The notes beneath the pieces were generated by a model that saw nothing but the letters and a program-made list of their open reading frames with translations, searched no databases and was not told where the DNA came from. Source: Sphingobacteriales bacterium 50-39 (GTDB taxonomy: Bacteria > Bacteroidota > Bacteroidia > Chitinophagales > Chitinophagaceae). Taken from it: a DNA stretch of 64,000 nucleotides. This document shows, one piece after another, positions 51,243 to 60,953 of the stretch (the stretch's first letter is position 1; each line of letters starts with the position of its first letter). The stretch spans positions 682,001 to 746,000 of the forward strand of contig MKTZ01000001.1 of assembly GCA_001898505.1 (NCBI GenBank), given 5' to 3'. The position numbers were made by a program, and so were the translations under genes.

Positions 51243-54200
51243 ATGAAAATATTTTTCCGGGTATTGGTGGCCCTGATTTTGGGGGCCACTAAGCTGTCGG
51301 CCCAATCTAACGGTTCTGTCCCAGGTGTCAACACCATCGAGTCCAATTTTTCTCATCCTCCTCCTGCTGCCCGTCCTGGGGTGTACTGGTATTTTATGGA
51401 TGGCAACCGGAACAAGGCTGCCATGTCTGCTGACCTGGAGTCCATGAAGCGGGTGGGTATCGGGAATGTATTATTCCTGGAAGTCAATGTGGGTGTGCCG
51501 CGTGGTCCGGTGGATTTTCTTAGTGAGGAGTGGAATGAGCTGTTCAGGCATGCGGTGCGGGAATGTGAACGGCTTGGGATCGAATTGGTGCTAGGAACCG
51601 GTCCCGGGTGGACGGGTAGCGGCGGGCCGTGGGTGAAGCCGGAGGAGTCTATGCAGGAACTTGTGGGGAGTACGACGTATGTAACCACCCCTTCAGGGGG
51701 CGCTCCAGGTGGGGCCGTGCCGGGAACGGCCGGCCGGATCGTGCTGCCGGTGCCTGCGCCAAGAAAGCCGTATTTTGGGATGGGCGTATTTACTCCGCCG
51801 TTGAAAAAAGAATGGGATGATTTTTATAGGGATGTGGCTGTGCTGGCGTGGCCGACGCGGGACAGTTCTTTTAAAATAAAAGACATCGACGAGAAGGCTT
51901 TGTATTATCGGGAGCCTTATACTTCTGTACGTGGCGTGAAAGCTTATCTCCCATCACCCAGTGATTCTACTTTATCTGCTGATATTGTCATTCCAAAAGA
52001 AAAGGTTCTCGACCTGACAGACAAGTTGTCTGCGGACGGGGTATTGACCTGGGACGCTCCTCCGGGCAACTGGACCATCGTGCGGCTGGGCGTGCGTAAT
52101 AACGGGGCGGTGACGCGGCCTGCGCCTATACCGGGATTGGGTTTCGAGTGTGACAAGATGGATACTGTTGCGCTCAACGACCATCTACAGGACTATGTGG
52201 GGAAGCTGCTGGCAAAGACCGGAGACCCCGATCCCCGTCTGGAGGGAGGGTTCAAGCGGCTGCATATAGACAGCTGGGAGATGGGTTCGCAGAACTGGAC
52301 CCCTCATTTCCGGGAGGAATTTATCCGGCGTCGAGGGTATGACCCTCAACCATTTTATCCTGTTTATTTAGGGAATATCGTGGGCAGTCTGGGGATGAGC
52401 GAGCGATTCCTATGGGATCTTCGTCAGACCTCACAGGAGCTGGTGTTGGCGTATCACGCCGAGCAGGTGAAGAAATACAGTCATCGTCATGGGATGACAT
52501 TGTCTATCGAGCCGTATGATATGAACCCAACTGCCGATCTGGAGCTGGGGGCTGTAGCAGATGTGCCCATGTGTGAGTTCTGGAGCAAGGGATATGGGTT
52601 CAACTCTTCCTTTAGCTGTATCGAGGCCACCTCTATTGCCCATGTGAATGGGATACCGCTGGTGCCTGCGGAGTCCTTTACGGCAGGGGATGAGGAAGGC
52701 TGGAAGCAATATCCCGGCAGCATGAAGAACCAGGGTGACTGGGCATTTGCAACGGGGATCAACCGGCTGGTGTATCATACTTTTCAGCATCAGGCGCTGG
52801 ACTCCTCTCTGAAGCCGGGGATGACGATGGGCCCTTATGGGGTGCATTGGAACCGGAGCCAGACCTGGTGGCCGATGGTGGGTGCTTATCACAACTATAT
52901 AGCGCGGTGTCAATATCTGTTACAGCAAGGGCGTACTGTGGCCGATATACTGTATCTGACACCCGAGGGGTCGCCGCATGTCTTTCGGGCTCCTGTGTCT
53001 GCGATGACGGAGGATGATGCCGTGATGCCGGATAGAAAGGGTTTTAACTTCGATGGTTGTGCGCCAAGCCAATTATACAAGGCATCCGTGCGGGATGGGA
53101 AGATTGTATTCCCCGGCGGGGCTGAGTACAGGGTATTGGTATTGCCGTCTACGCCTACGATGACGCCCACCCTACTTAAGAAGATTATCGATCTTGTGCA
53201 AGCGGGGGCAACTGTGATGGGGGCGCCGCCTCAGCGGAGTCCGAGTCTGGCCGGGTATCCGGGGTGCGATGAACAGGTGGGGGCGCTGGTGAAGGAGGGG
53301 TGGGGCGGGACGTTGGCGCCGGGTAGGAGGTTGGAGCGAGGTGTAGGGAAGGGACGGATCGTATGGGGCGGGAATCTTGCGGGGAATGACAATTTGTATC
53401 CGTCGTATGGGGTGACGGCGGAGGTGTTGCATTCGATGGGGGTTCGAGAGGATTTTTCTTCGGATGGGTCTTTGCGTTATACGCATCGGACCGGAGAGGG
53501 ATGGGATGCATATTTTGTTTCGAATAAACGGGATAGTGGGGTTCGTACAGAAGTAACCTTTCGTGTAGGGAGCGGTACGCCGGAGCTGTGGGATGCGGTG
53601 ACCGGACGGCGGAGGAAGTTACCGGAATATACTGTGAAGGATGGGATGATGGTGGTGCCGATGGTGTTGCGGCCGTATGAGAGTTTTTTTGTCGTATTTA
53701 GGAAGGAGAATTTGGTGAAGCCCGGGGCGGGCCTGGCGAAGAGGCCGGGGGCGGGTAAGAACTTTTCGGAGGGCCATGACATCAGGACATTGCGAGGACC
53801 GTGGGCTGTGTCGTTCGATACTGTGTGGGGCGGTCCGGCTAAGGTGCGATTTGATTCGTTGTACGACTGGACGAGGAGTGGGGTGGATGGGATACGGTAT
53901 TATTCGGGGATCGCCCATTACCGGAAGATATTCGATGCACCGGTGAAGTCGGTGCCGGTGGGGGCTGCGGCGGTGAGGTCCGGTGACAGGATTTACCTGG
54001 ACCTGGGAGTGGTAAAAGATATGGCGAGGGTACGGCTCAATGGAGCGGATCTGGGTGTGGTATGGACCGCGCCGTGGAGAGTAGATATTACGGACCATTT
54101 GCGGGCGGGGAACAATGAGCTGGATATCGAGGTGGTGAACAGGTGGCCGAACCGGCTCATCGGAGATGAGCGGAGGCCGGATGATGGCATAAAGGACGGG

Positions 54201-54341
54201 AAGTGGCCGGAGTGGTTGTTGGCAGGGAAGCCGAGGATGAGCGGGAGATATACATTTACTACGTATAAACATTATAGCGCGGACTCACCTTTGCTGCCGT
54301 CGGGATTGCTGGGGCCGGTGAGGGTGGTGGTGGCGCCTTAG
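51243..54341 (+). CDS. GH106-like glycoside hydrolase (alpha-L-rhamnosidase family)
   Basis: 1032 residues with signal peptide (MKIFFRVLVALILGATKLSAQ). The barrel opens with PGVYWYFMDGNRNKAAMSADLESMKRVGIGNV and ELVLGTGPGWTGSGGPWVKPEESMQEL, the GH106 start, and continues with the DSWEMGSQNWT segment. The C-terminal ~150 residues form a beta-sandwich with LDLGVVKDMARVRLNGADLGVVWTAPW, as in the sugar-binding domain of GH2/GH106 relatives. GH106 enzymes release alpha-L-rhamnose by inversion. Its 3' end overlaps the convergent patatin-like gene by 4 bp. The protein is secreted or outer-membrane associated; substrate inferred. Confidence 0.85.
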   Translation: MKIFFRVLVALILGATKLSAQSNGSVPGVNTIESNFSHPPPAARPGVYWYFMDGNRNKAAMSADLESMKRVGIGNVLFLEVNVGVPRGPVDFLSEEWNELFRHAVRECERLGIELVLGTGPGWTGSGGPWVKPEESMQELVGSTTYVTTPSGGAPGGAVPGTAGRIVLPVPAPRKPYFGMGVFTPPLKKEWDDFYRDVAVLAWPTRDSSFKIKDIDEKALYYREPYTSVRGVKAYLPSPSDSTLSADIVIPKEKVLDLTDKLSADGVLTWDAPPGNWTIVRLGVRNNGAVTRPAPIPGLGFECDKMDTVALNDHLQDYVGKLLAKTGDPDPRLEGGFKRLHIDSWEMGSQNWTPHFREEFIRRRGYDPQPFYPVYLGNIVGSLGMSERFLWDLRQTSQELVLAYHAEQVKKYSHRHGMTLSIEPYDMNPTADLELGAVADVPMCEFWSKGYGFNSSFSCIEATSIAHVNGIPLVPAESFTAGDEEGWKQYPGSMKNQGDWAFATGINRLVYHTFQHQALDSSLKPGMTMGPYGVHWNRSQTWWPMVGAYHNYIARCQYLLQQGRTVADILYLTPEGSPHVFRAPVSAMTEDDAVMPDRKGFNFDGCAPSQLYKASVRDGKIVFPGGAEYRVLVLPSTPTMTPTLLKKIIDLVQAGATVMGAPPQRSPSLAGYPGCDEQVGALVKEGWGGTLAPGRRLERGVGKGRIVWGGNLAGNDNLYPSYGVTAEVLHSMGVREDFSSDGSLRYTHRTGEGWDAYFVSNKRDSGVRTEVTFRVGSGTPELWDAVTGRRRKLPEYTVKDGMMVVPMVLRPYESFFVVFRKENLVKPGAGLAKRPGAGKNFSEGHDIRTLRGPWAVSFDTVWGGPAKVRFDSLYDWTRSGVDGIRYYSGIAHYRKIFDAPVKSVPVGAAAVRSGDRIYLDLGVVKDMARVRLNGADLGVVWTAPWRVDITDHLRAGNNELDIEVVNRWPNRLIGDERRPDDGIKDGKWPEWLLAGKPRMSGRYTFTTYKHYSADSPLLPSGLLGPVRVVVAP

Positions 54342-57229
54342 AAACCTGCCGTGATCCTTAGAATTTTTTTGATACCTTCCTGGTTATAGGACCGGATCAT
54401 GTCCGGGTCGAAGCTGTGAGATAATCTTTCCAGCGAGGGCGCGGATATCTGCCAGCCGAGGGGGAGGACGGGTGAATACAACGAGCCCCCGCTTCCTGCC
54501 ACACAGGTAGCGGTGATCCAGACAGAGGAATAGTCGGAGCGGATGCCGGGGAACTGTGTAGAGTCGGAGATGTACCGATATTGGAGGGTGTTGTCCGCCG
54601 ACATGGCGTTGCCATAGATGCCGCTGTTGACGATGCCTACCAGGGGGCTGATGGGTTCAAACCTATTGGAGACCAACTGCCGGGTGTCGGGATTGTAGTA
54701 GGGGCTGTTGGTGAGGGAGACGAAATAAAAGCGAACTTTTTTTATCAGCCGCATAAAAAGGCTGTCGTCTGTCCGAAGGCACCCCTGACGGGCCAGGCTG
54801 ATAAAGATGTCTTCGGAGGTGGATGCGCCGGAATTGTCCTTCCCTCCACCATCCATAAAATGATAGCCTGCTCCTATCTTACCGCTGGGGCTTATAAAGG
54901 GGAAGCGGGCGCTGAGGAAAGCGCCTGTGATCAGCGGGAGGGTTGCCTGTGCGGGCAGTCTATCCCGTATAAAGATGGCGCCGGGGAAATCATTTTTCGA
55001 GAGCACTATGGGAGCCATAATGCCTTTTAGCCCATCGTCAACATTCAGGGTATTGGAAAATAATAACGGGACTTCGTAGCGCGCGGGGTTAGCTGCGGAG
55101 GTGTCCCATAGAAAATCGAAGGCGTTGTTGAGCTGTATGTCCAGGCCTGTGCGGCCAAAACCTGCCCATATCCTTTCCTGTATAGCGGCCCTGTCCTCCC
55201 AAACGGGGTATCCGACGGCGGAGGCCCAGACATCCCGTCCTATCATACTACCCAATACGGGCGTGAGAAAATCGTGTTTGTAAAAATCCCGGAAATATTG
55301 CAGGCTGTATGCGCCGGCACTGCTGTCGAGATGTCTGTACCGGTAGGCACATTGTACGGTAGCACCAATGGTTCCACCCGAGGCGCCGCTGACGGAAAAG
55401 ACGAAATGTTCGAATCCTTTACGGTTTTTCGAGGTGGTTATGAGGGTGCTGTCGAGCCAGGAGAACATCATATTCGTAAAGGATGCCGCCTTGATGCCGC
55501 CACCATAGGAATTGACGAGGAAGACAGGATAGTTGTCGGGGCCGTTGAGGATCTCGTCCTTGCGCTGCAGGAGCCAGCCTTTGAAATAGTTATTGAGGGT
55601 AGGAGGACTCGCTACGCGAGCGGATGAAGTGAGACGAACAGCATGAAAGTCGTTGGGAATGCTGATAGCCAGGATGAGGCCCGTGATCAGTATGAAGAAT
55701 ACCAGGTTGATCTTCAGCCAGAGGCTGAGACGTATCAATAGGGTGAAGAGGATGATATAAAAAATGATACCGGCCAGCAGAACAGGTAGGGTGAGATAAT
55801 TAGAATCCAGGTTCAGCACCGAGGAAGGGAAGATATTGAAGAGTATGAAAAGAAGGGCCAGGAGGAGACCGCCCAGGATGATAGGCCATCCGATGTGGCG
55901 ACCGATCAATCCCTGTCCTGTGAATATATTGGTGCGGGTGCTGACGAATATCCAGAAGGCCTTTGCCAGGAGCAGGAGATGGATGAAAAGCCATATGAGG
56001 GCGCCGGGTGTATTGCTGTCTTCTTTCAGGAGAGAAAGCCTGATCAGCCCTGGCAGGATAAATGCCAGCAATATCAAGGTTGTGATGAAGATGGTATTGG
56101 CGGTGGCCTCATTCCAGCGGTCTTTTATCCAGCACCAGACCTTACATGCCAGATCGTATTTTATCAGGACGAAGAAAAGGGAGAGCAGGGCTACGAGCCA
56201 TATAATGGGTGGGAAGATATCCAGTGGATAATGTATTCGAAGGGCCCGGAGGGCGTTCAGTATCGCTGTAGCGGGGATGATGATCGTCGCCACGCCAAGA
56301 TAGCGGGATACCTTTTTCTCTGAAGCTTCCCGGATGGGGTCGGTGATCACGGGCTCCACCATGGGGCATACCGGCCCTTTATATTCCTGTTCGAAGAATA
56401 GCTTGGCCAGCCACCAGTTGAGCAGGGCGGCCATGCATACGACACCCACGAAAAGAACGACACCGTTGTCACTGGAATTGCTGTTGACGAGCAGGTCCTG
56501 TCCCTGGTCCATTATCCAGATGGGGAGAGAAAAGGCCACTACGCCAATAAGGATGACCCTATAGCGGAATAGCTGAATGCTCTTATTGCGAATGTACCCG
56601 GACAGCTTTTGGAGTCCCTTATCCTTTATGACGAGTGTAAAAGGTAGATAGAGGAAGAGGATAAAGGCCAGGATGATGAACTTGGTCATGGCTACAGCGT
56701 GGGTCAGGCGGGCCGTGAATTCGGTGGAATGAGACGTATTATTAAGGCCATCGCGGATGAATTGCAGCATACCAATGTTCTCTATCACGTCACAGATGCC
56801 GGCTATCAGGGGCAGCGCCAGCAGGACATGGCTGAACCAGGAGTCTGTCTTTCCGATGCGGCTTTGAAGAGCGGCAATGATGATGATGCCCAGGGCCGTG
56901 TAGAGCAGTATGAAGAGGAAGTCCATCCGGACATCGGTGCGGGCCTTATGGAGTCTGTTGATGGCGGATGAGGCAGCGCTGCAGGGATTGGCGGTCGAAC
57001 GATCCAGCGTATCCTGTTCCCAGGACCTGACGATGGCGCCGTCGGCGGCGCGGGTGGGGCCCAGTTCGAGGGAAACTATGCCTTTGGGCGCCTTATCATT
57101 TTTTAGATAGGTCTGGTCTTTTAGCTGGAGGAAGGCGACGATGAAGGTCGCGGTGAATACCGGCCAGAAAAGGAGTTTAAAATTTTGACGTACAAAATGG
57201 TACAATCGGCTGATCGGGAACAGGGACAT
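54338..57229 (-). CDS. Patatin-like phospholipase with large polytopic membrane domain
   Basis: 963 residues. About 12 membrane helices lie in residues ~15-560; the C-terminal ~400 residues are a patatin domain: FLVNSYGGGIKAA (oxyanion hole), VFSVSGASGGTIG with nucleophile Ser in GxSxG, and the DGG motif in HFMDGGGKDNSG supplying the catalytic Asp. So the Ser-Asp dyad is complete. Patatins hydrolyse acyl esters of phospholipids; the membrane domain is unlike that of the outer-membrane PlpD type. Divergent from GH20 with 75 bp between them. Its cellular role is unknown. Confidence 0.82.
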   Translation of the reverse strand: MSLFPISRLYHFVRQNFKLLFWPVFTATFIVAFLQLKDQTYLKNDKAPKGIVSLELGPTRAADGAIVRSWEQDTLDRSTANPCSAASSAINRLHKARTDVRMDFLFILLYTALGIIIIAALQSRIGKTDSWFSHVLLALPLIAGICDVIENIGMLQFIRDGLNNTSHSTEFTARLTHAVAMTKFIILAFILFLYLPFTLVIKDKGLQKLSGYIRNKSIQLFRYRVILIGVVAFSLPIWIMDQGQDLLVNSNSSDNGVVLFVGVVCMAALLNWWLAKLFFEQEYKGPVCPMVEPVITDPIREASEKKVSRYLGVATIIIPATAILNALRALRIHYPLDIFPPIIWLVALLSLFFVLIKYDLACKVWCWIKDRWNEATANTIFITTLILLAFILPGLIRLSLLKEDSNTPGALIWLFIHLLLLAKAFWIFVSTRTNIFTGQGLIGRHIGWPIILGGLLLALLFILFNIFPSSVLNLDSNYLTLPVLLAGIIFYIILFTLLIRLSLWLKINLVFFILITGLILAISIPNDFHAVRLTSSARVASPPTLNNYFKGWLLQRKDEILNGPDNYPVFLVNSYGGGIKAASFTNMMFSWLDSTLITTSKNRKGFEHFVFSVSGASGGTIGATVQCAYRYRHLDSSAGAYSLQYFRDFYKHDFLTPVLGSMIGRDVWASAVGYPVWEDRAAIQERIWAGFGRTGLDIQLNNAFDFLWDTSAANPARYEVPLLFSNTLNVDDGLKGIMAPIVLSKNDFPGAIFIRDRLPAQATLPLITGAFLSARFPFISPSGKIGAGYHFMDGGGKDNSGASTSEDIFISLARQGCLRTDDSLFMRLIKKVRFYFVSLTNSPYYNPDTRQLVSNRFEPISPLVGIVNSGIYGNAMSADNTLQYRYISDSTQFPGIRSDYSSVWITATCVAGSGGSLYSPVLPLGWQISAPSLERLSHSFDPDMIRSYNQEGIKKILRITAGF

Positions 57230-57304
57230 AGGTAGAGGTTATGGCCCAAGATACAAAAGATTTTTGTTGCCATTGGTGGCGGGAACCAATTCAATACGTA
57301 TATT

Positions 57305-59128
57305 ATGGGCATGAAGCAAATTATATACCTGTTGGGTATCGCTCTGATGCCTTGTCTGTCATCCGCCCAGGGGCCGGCTCAGGACCCCAATATGGGTATT
57401 ATCCCGGCTCCTGTAATGATCAAACATACTACGGGAAAATTCAAGCTGGGTGTAACGGCCTTTATCAAGGCAGACAAGAGCGCCGCGTCCGAAGTGAAGT
57501 GGCTGACCACCTGGCTGGAGCATAATGGCTATAAGGTCCGCATGGGAGATGCGGCCTCTTCCCTTATCGAACTGACGACATCGGGTACTGACGGACTACC
57601 GGAGGAGGGGTACAGGTTAACCATCGGTGAGGGGAAGCTCGTCATAGCAGGAAAGGGGGCGGGGCTATTTTACGGGATACAAACCCTGCTGCAGCTGATG
57701 GCGGACAAAAAAGATATCCCATGCGCCTATATCGAAGATTATCCAAGACTGGCCTACCGGGGGATGTTGCTGGATGTAGGCCGGCATTTCTTTACGGTGG
57801 ATGCCGTCAAGGCCTTTCTCGACAGGATGGCGGCGTATAAGCTGAACAGATTTCAGTGGCATCTGACGGATAATGAAGGCTGGCGGATAGAGATAAAAAA
57901 ATATCCAAAGCTAACGCAGGTTGGCGCGTACCGCATGCAGGGCGAGGTGGCCTGGAACAGGGACTGGCCCGACAGTGTAACCTATGGGGGATATTATACG
58001 CAGGATCAGATAAGGGAGGTTGTACGTTATGCGGCCGACCGTCATATCGTGGTGATACCGGAGATCGAGATGCCGTCGCATTCGGGTGCTGCTCTCCGGG
58101 CTTATCCGTCGATGAAATGTCCGTTGGATACATCCGCGAAGATGGATTGGGCTTTCGATATCCTATACTGTCCCACGGAAGAGACCTTTCAGTTCTTAGA
58201 AGATGTTTTGACCGAGGTGATAGCGTTGTTCCCCAGCAAGTACATTCATATTGGCGGGGATGAGGCGGAAAAAACGCCCTGGGCCCGGAGCGCTTTTTGC
58301 CAGGATCTGATCCATAAGAAGGGGTTGAAGGATGAGAAGGGATTGCAGAGCTATTTTATTCAACGGATAGAAAAATTCCTGCTGACCAAGGGGCGAAATA
58401 TCATTGGCTGGGATGAGATATTGGAAGGCGGCCTTGCGCCCAATGCCACTGTCATGAGCTGGCGGGGTGAAGAGGGAGGAATTGCTGCTGCCCAGCAACA
58501 TCACCAGGTGATCATGAGCCCTTCCACCAATGGGATGTATCTCGACTATGCCCAGAGCCGCAACGACAAAGAGCCTGTCAATATCGGAGGGTATACTCCC
58601 CTGCAGCAAACCTATGATTATGATCCCATGCCAGCGTCATTGACAAAAGAGCAGCAGCAATATATATTGGGTGTGCAGGGTAATGTCTGGACAGAATTCA
58701 TCGGTACCCCCGCCAAGATCGAATACATGACGTTACCGCGGATGTATGCTCTCTCCGAGATGAGCTGGTCGCCTCTGTCCCGTAAGGATCTTGTGGATTT
58801 TTCACAGGTGAGGGCGCCGCGTCATCTGGCCCGGCTGGATGCTGCCGGTGTCAATTACCGTGTGCCTGCGGCTATCGGTGTGGCGGACAGCACCGTGACC
58901 CTTCATGGAGCTTCTTTTCATTTTGCGTTGCAATCGCCTCTGCCGGGAGCGAAGATCTATTATACGCTGAATGACAAGGAACCGGGGGATACGGACTGGG
59001 AATATGTCTCGCCGCTGGATATTGTCGTGCCGCGAGGGGAAACACGTGTATTGCGGACCATTGTCATAACGCCGGGGGGCAGGCGGAGCGTGCCAACGCG
59101 GACCGTGCTTGTGAATACTAAGGAGTGA
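57305..59128 (+). CDS. GH20 beta-N-acetylhexosaminidase
   Basis: 607 residues with signal peptide (MKQIIYLLGIALMPCLSSAQ, beginning at the second ATG, 57311). GH20b domain (~25-140), then the catalytic barrel with YRGMLLDVGRHFF, FQWHLTDNEGWRIEI, PEIEMPSHSGAAL and HIGGDEAEK (Asp319-Glu320 catalytic pair), followed by a short Fn3-like end. It removes terminal beta-linked GlcNAc or GalNAc with substrate-assisted catalysis. It is single-domain, in contrast to the GH20 module in the fusion enzyme. The 3' end overlaps the convergent SnoaL-like gene by 11 bp. Confidence 0.95.
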   Translation: MGMKQIIYLLGIALMPCLSSAQGPAQDPNMGIIPAPVMIKHTTGKFKLGVTAFIKADKSAASEVKWLTTWLEHNGYKVRMGDAASSLIELTTSGTDGLPEEGYRLTIGEGKLVIAGKGAGLFYGIQTLLQLMADKKDIPCAYIEDYPRLAYRGMLLDVGRHFFTVDAVKAFLDRMAAYKLNRFQWHLTDNEGWRIEIKKYPKLTQVGAYRMQGEVAWNRDWPDSVTYGGYYTQDQIREVVRYAADRHIVVIPEIEMPSHSGAALRAYPSMKCPLDTSAKMDWAFDILYCPTEETFQFLEDVLTEVIALFPSKYIHIGGDEAEKTPWARSAFCQDLIHKKGLKDEKGLQSYFIQRIEKFLLTKGRNIIGWDEILEGGLAPNATVMSWRGEEGGIAAAQQHHQVIMSPSTNGMYLDYAQSRNDKEPVNIGGYTPLQQTYDYDPMPASLTKEQQQYILGVQGNVWTEFIGTPAKIEYMTLPRMYALSEMSWSPLSRKDLVDFSQVRAPRHLARLDAAGVNYRVPAAIGVADSTVTLHGASFHFALQSPLPGAKIYYTLNDKEPGDTDWEYVSPLDIVVPRGETRVLRTIVITPGGRRSVPTRTVLVNTKE

Positions 59129-59501
59129 GGGCGCCCCAGTGTTCGACCAGCTGACCATCTGCGATGCGGAATATATCGATGACACCGAGCCTGACCGGGG
59201 CGTGGGTAGCAGGCATGCCCATGAACTCGGCCTGCTGGACGGCGTGTAATATTTTACGGGTGACGATGCGGTCGCCTTCTCCGAACTGATCGAGTATTTC
59301 CACTTTCAACCCCGACAAGGCGGGCCATAATACTTGCTGAAAGAACTGTAGGGTGTCATCGAACCCCTGATGGCCGGGAGGGGCGGCGTGATTGACAAAT
59401 GCGGGGGAGACGAGTTCGTGATAAGCCCGTAATTGTTGCTCTTCCAGGAATTCCTTGTTGAAACGATCGACCAATGCCTTATTCTGTGCTACTGTTGTCA
59501 T
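59118..59501 (-). CDS. SnoaL-like / ester-cyclase family protein
   Basis: 127 residues from the ATG at 59501 (upstream in-frame start at 59558 is less likely as it contains the -7 box). The fold pattern NKALVDRFNKEFLEEQ, YHELVSPAFVNHA, VEILDQFGEGDRIVTRKI and GVIDIFRIADGQLVEHWG is typical of SnoaL-like polyketide-cyclase-type proteins of the NTF2 superfamily. The catalytic role is unknown; members act as small hydrolase/cyclase or binding proteins. It follows a Crp-type gene after 60 bp and has its own perfect -7 box (TACTTTTG, 59522-59529). Confidence 0.82.
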   Translation of the reverse strand: MTTVAQNKALVDRFNKEFLEEQQLRAYHELVSPAFVNHAAPPGHQGFDDTLQFFQQVLWPALSGLKVEILDQFGEGDRIVTRKILHAVQQAEFMGMPATHAPVRLGVIDIFRIADGQLVEHWGALTP

Positions 59502-59521
59502 GGTATAAATTTTTGCAGGGA

Positions 59522-59529
59522 CAAAAGTA
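59522..59529 (-). promoter_or_regulatory. -7 promoter box (TACTTTTG) of the SnoaL-like gene
   Basis: Exact TAnnTTTG match on the minus strand, 20 nt before the ATG at 59501. Confidence 0.45.
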
Positions 59530-59561
59530 GCGGGAGCATCGGGGGCGTCGTGTGACAATTG

Positions 59562-60155
59562 TCACAATCCGGGGGATGATGCGTTTTTTCGGAACCGGCT
59601 TAGGGTTTCCCTGGCTACCCCCAGGTAAGAGGCCAGCCAGGAAAGGGGAACACGCTGGAGCAGTTCGGGCTGGTGTTGTTCGATGTAGCGGAACCGCTGC
59701 TCGGCGGAATATAATTTGAACAGATCCAGGTGCTCTTCCTGCTGTATGGCGATGTTCTCCAGCAGCCTTTTCCCAAAGTCGAGGATGGGGGGTGACTGTG
59801 CATAGAGCTTCATCATTTTCTCTTTCGTGAATACATATACCTGGGCGGGTTCCGCCGCTGCGATAAAGGAGGTGGATGGGGCGCCTGTCAGGAGGCTTTT
59901 CAGACTGGTGACGAAGGAACCTTCGAAATGAAGACCGGTATTTATTTCAAGCCCGTCCTGGGTATGGTAAGTGCGCAGATAGCCGCTGTCGACAAAGAAA
60001 ATTTTTTGGCAGCTATCGCCTTCCTTCAGCAGCGGCTGTCCTTTCTTATATTCCGTGGGAATGGCGGCAGCGCAAAAATTGTCCATATCCTCTTTGGAAA
60101 GACGGGTGATGCCGGCTGCCGTTGCCTTGAGTCTGTCGAATGCGGGATAGGTCAA
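59562..60155 (-). CDS. Crp/Fnr-family transcriptional regulator
   Basis: 197 residues: cyclic-nucleotide-binding-type beta-roll (~25-125; KKGQPLLKEGDSCQKIFFVDSGYLR) and a C-terminal winged helix with WLASYLGVARETLSRFRK. The recognition helix carries Arg-Glu-x-x-x-Arg with the spacing of E. coli CRP (Arg180, Glu181, Arg185), which reads GTGA half-sites. Its start overlaps the stop of a second Crp gene by 4 bp, so both come from one message. The C-terminus is shorter than usual. No cysteines for an iron-sulfur cluster. Confidence 0.92.
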   Translation of the reverse strand: MTYPAFDRLKATAAGITRLSKEDMDNFCAAAIPTEYKKGQPLLKEGDSCQKIFFVDSGYLRTYHTQDGLEINTGLHFEGSFVTSLKSLLTGAPSTSFIAAAEPAQVYVFTKEKMMKLYAQSPPILDFGKRLLENIAIQQEEHLDLFKLYSAEQRFRYIEQHQPELLQRVPLSWLASYLGVARETLSRFRKNASSPGL

Positions 60156-60856
60156 TAGTTGGCTATTTTCAGCAGTTGGGGAACATTTTTTACAATGATC
60201 TTTCTGCCCCTGGTGGTAATGATCTCATCTTCCTTCCATTCGGCGAGTATCCGTAAGACATTCTCCCTCGTCGCTCCCACCAGGCTGGCCAGATCGTCCC
60301 TCGACATATTTATTTCAACGGACATGCCGGGCCGGAATTCTACTTTGTATTTTTCTCTCAAAATTATCAGCTGGATGGCCAATCGTTCGCGAAGAGGGCG
60401 GCTTGCGAACAATGCGATGCTGTTGACCAGTACGGCAAACTCATGGCTGAGTGTTTTTAACAATCGTCTGTTTAAAATGGCGGAGTGCTGGAGGACCTCT
60501 AAAAAATCCTCTTTGGGGATAAACCCTATCTTGCTCTCCTCCAATGCCGCGGCGGAGTCGGGATATCTGTCCTCTTCCAGGATAGCATGATAACCTATCA
60601 GTTCCCCGGTGTTGGCGACATAAATGATCTGTTCCTTCCCATCCTTATCCAGCTTATATTTTTTGGCCATGCCGGACATGATATAGAAAATTCCTGTGGG
60701 ATAGGCTCCTTCGCGGAAGATGACCTCTCCCTTGTCGTACACCTGTGTGCTCATGTGCATGGTAAGAGCCGACCAATCCTCTTTTGGAAGATCTGTCAAA
60801 ATGGACTGACTTTTAAAGTCCCATTTATCTATAGGGAATATGCCTCTTATACTCAT
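60152..60856 (-). CDS. Crp/Fnr-family transcriptional regulator
   Basis: 234 residues: beta-roll (~35-130; YDKGEVIFREGAYPTGIFYIMSG and IYVANTGELIGYHAIL), dimer helix and C-terminal helix-turn-helix (MSRDDLASLVGATRENVLRILAEWKE). The recognition helix TRENVLR has Arg, Glu and Arg at the positions that contact GTGA in CRP. It contains no cysteine, so it cannot be an oxygen-sensing FNR of the [4Fe-4S] type. A GTGA-N6-TCAC palindrome lies 25-42 bp upstream, in position to autoregulate. It is the first gene of a three-gene minus-strand operon and divergent from the methyltransferase-SulP operon. Confidence 0.95.
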   Translation of the reverse strand: MSIRGIFPIDKWDFKSQSILTDLPKEDWSALTMHMSTQVYDKGEVIFREGAYPTGIFYIMSGMAKKYKLDKDGKEQIIYVANTGELIGYHAILEEDRYPDSAAALEESKIGFIPKEDFLEVLQHSAILNRRLLKTLSHEFAVLVNSIALFASRPLRERLAIQLIILREKYKVEFRPGMSVEINMSRDDLASLVGATRENVLRILAEWKEDEIITTRGRKIIVKNVPQLLKIANY

Positions 60857-60880
60857 AGCGAGTTTAAAATTAGCTTTTTT

Positions 60881-60898
60881 AAGTGATAAACATCACTT
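60881..60898. promoter_or_regulatory. CRP/FNR-type operator AAGTGATAAACATCACTT
   Basis: Perfect 7-bp inverted repeat with a 4-nt spacer; it contains GTGA-N6-TCAC, the core of CRP sites. It sits between the Crp gene (ATG at 60856) and the methyltransferase gene; its centre (60889.5) is about 63 bp before the predicted start of the latter, the usual position for class I activation. Confidence 0.7.
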
Positions 60899-60940
60899 TT
60901 TAGGGTAGTCTGCATTACGGCGGCGGCTTGCTGTAACCAA

Positions 60941-60948
60941 TACCTTTG
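60941..60948 (+). promoter_or_regulatory. -7 promoter box (TACCTTTG) of the methyltransferase-SulP operon
   Basis: Exact TAnnTTTG match ending 5 nt before the ATG at 60954. Confidence 0.55.
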
Positions 60949-60953
60949 CAAAC

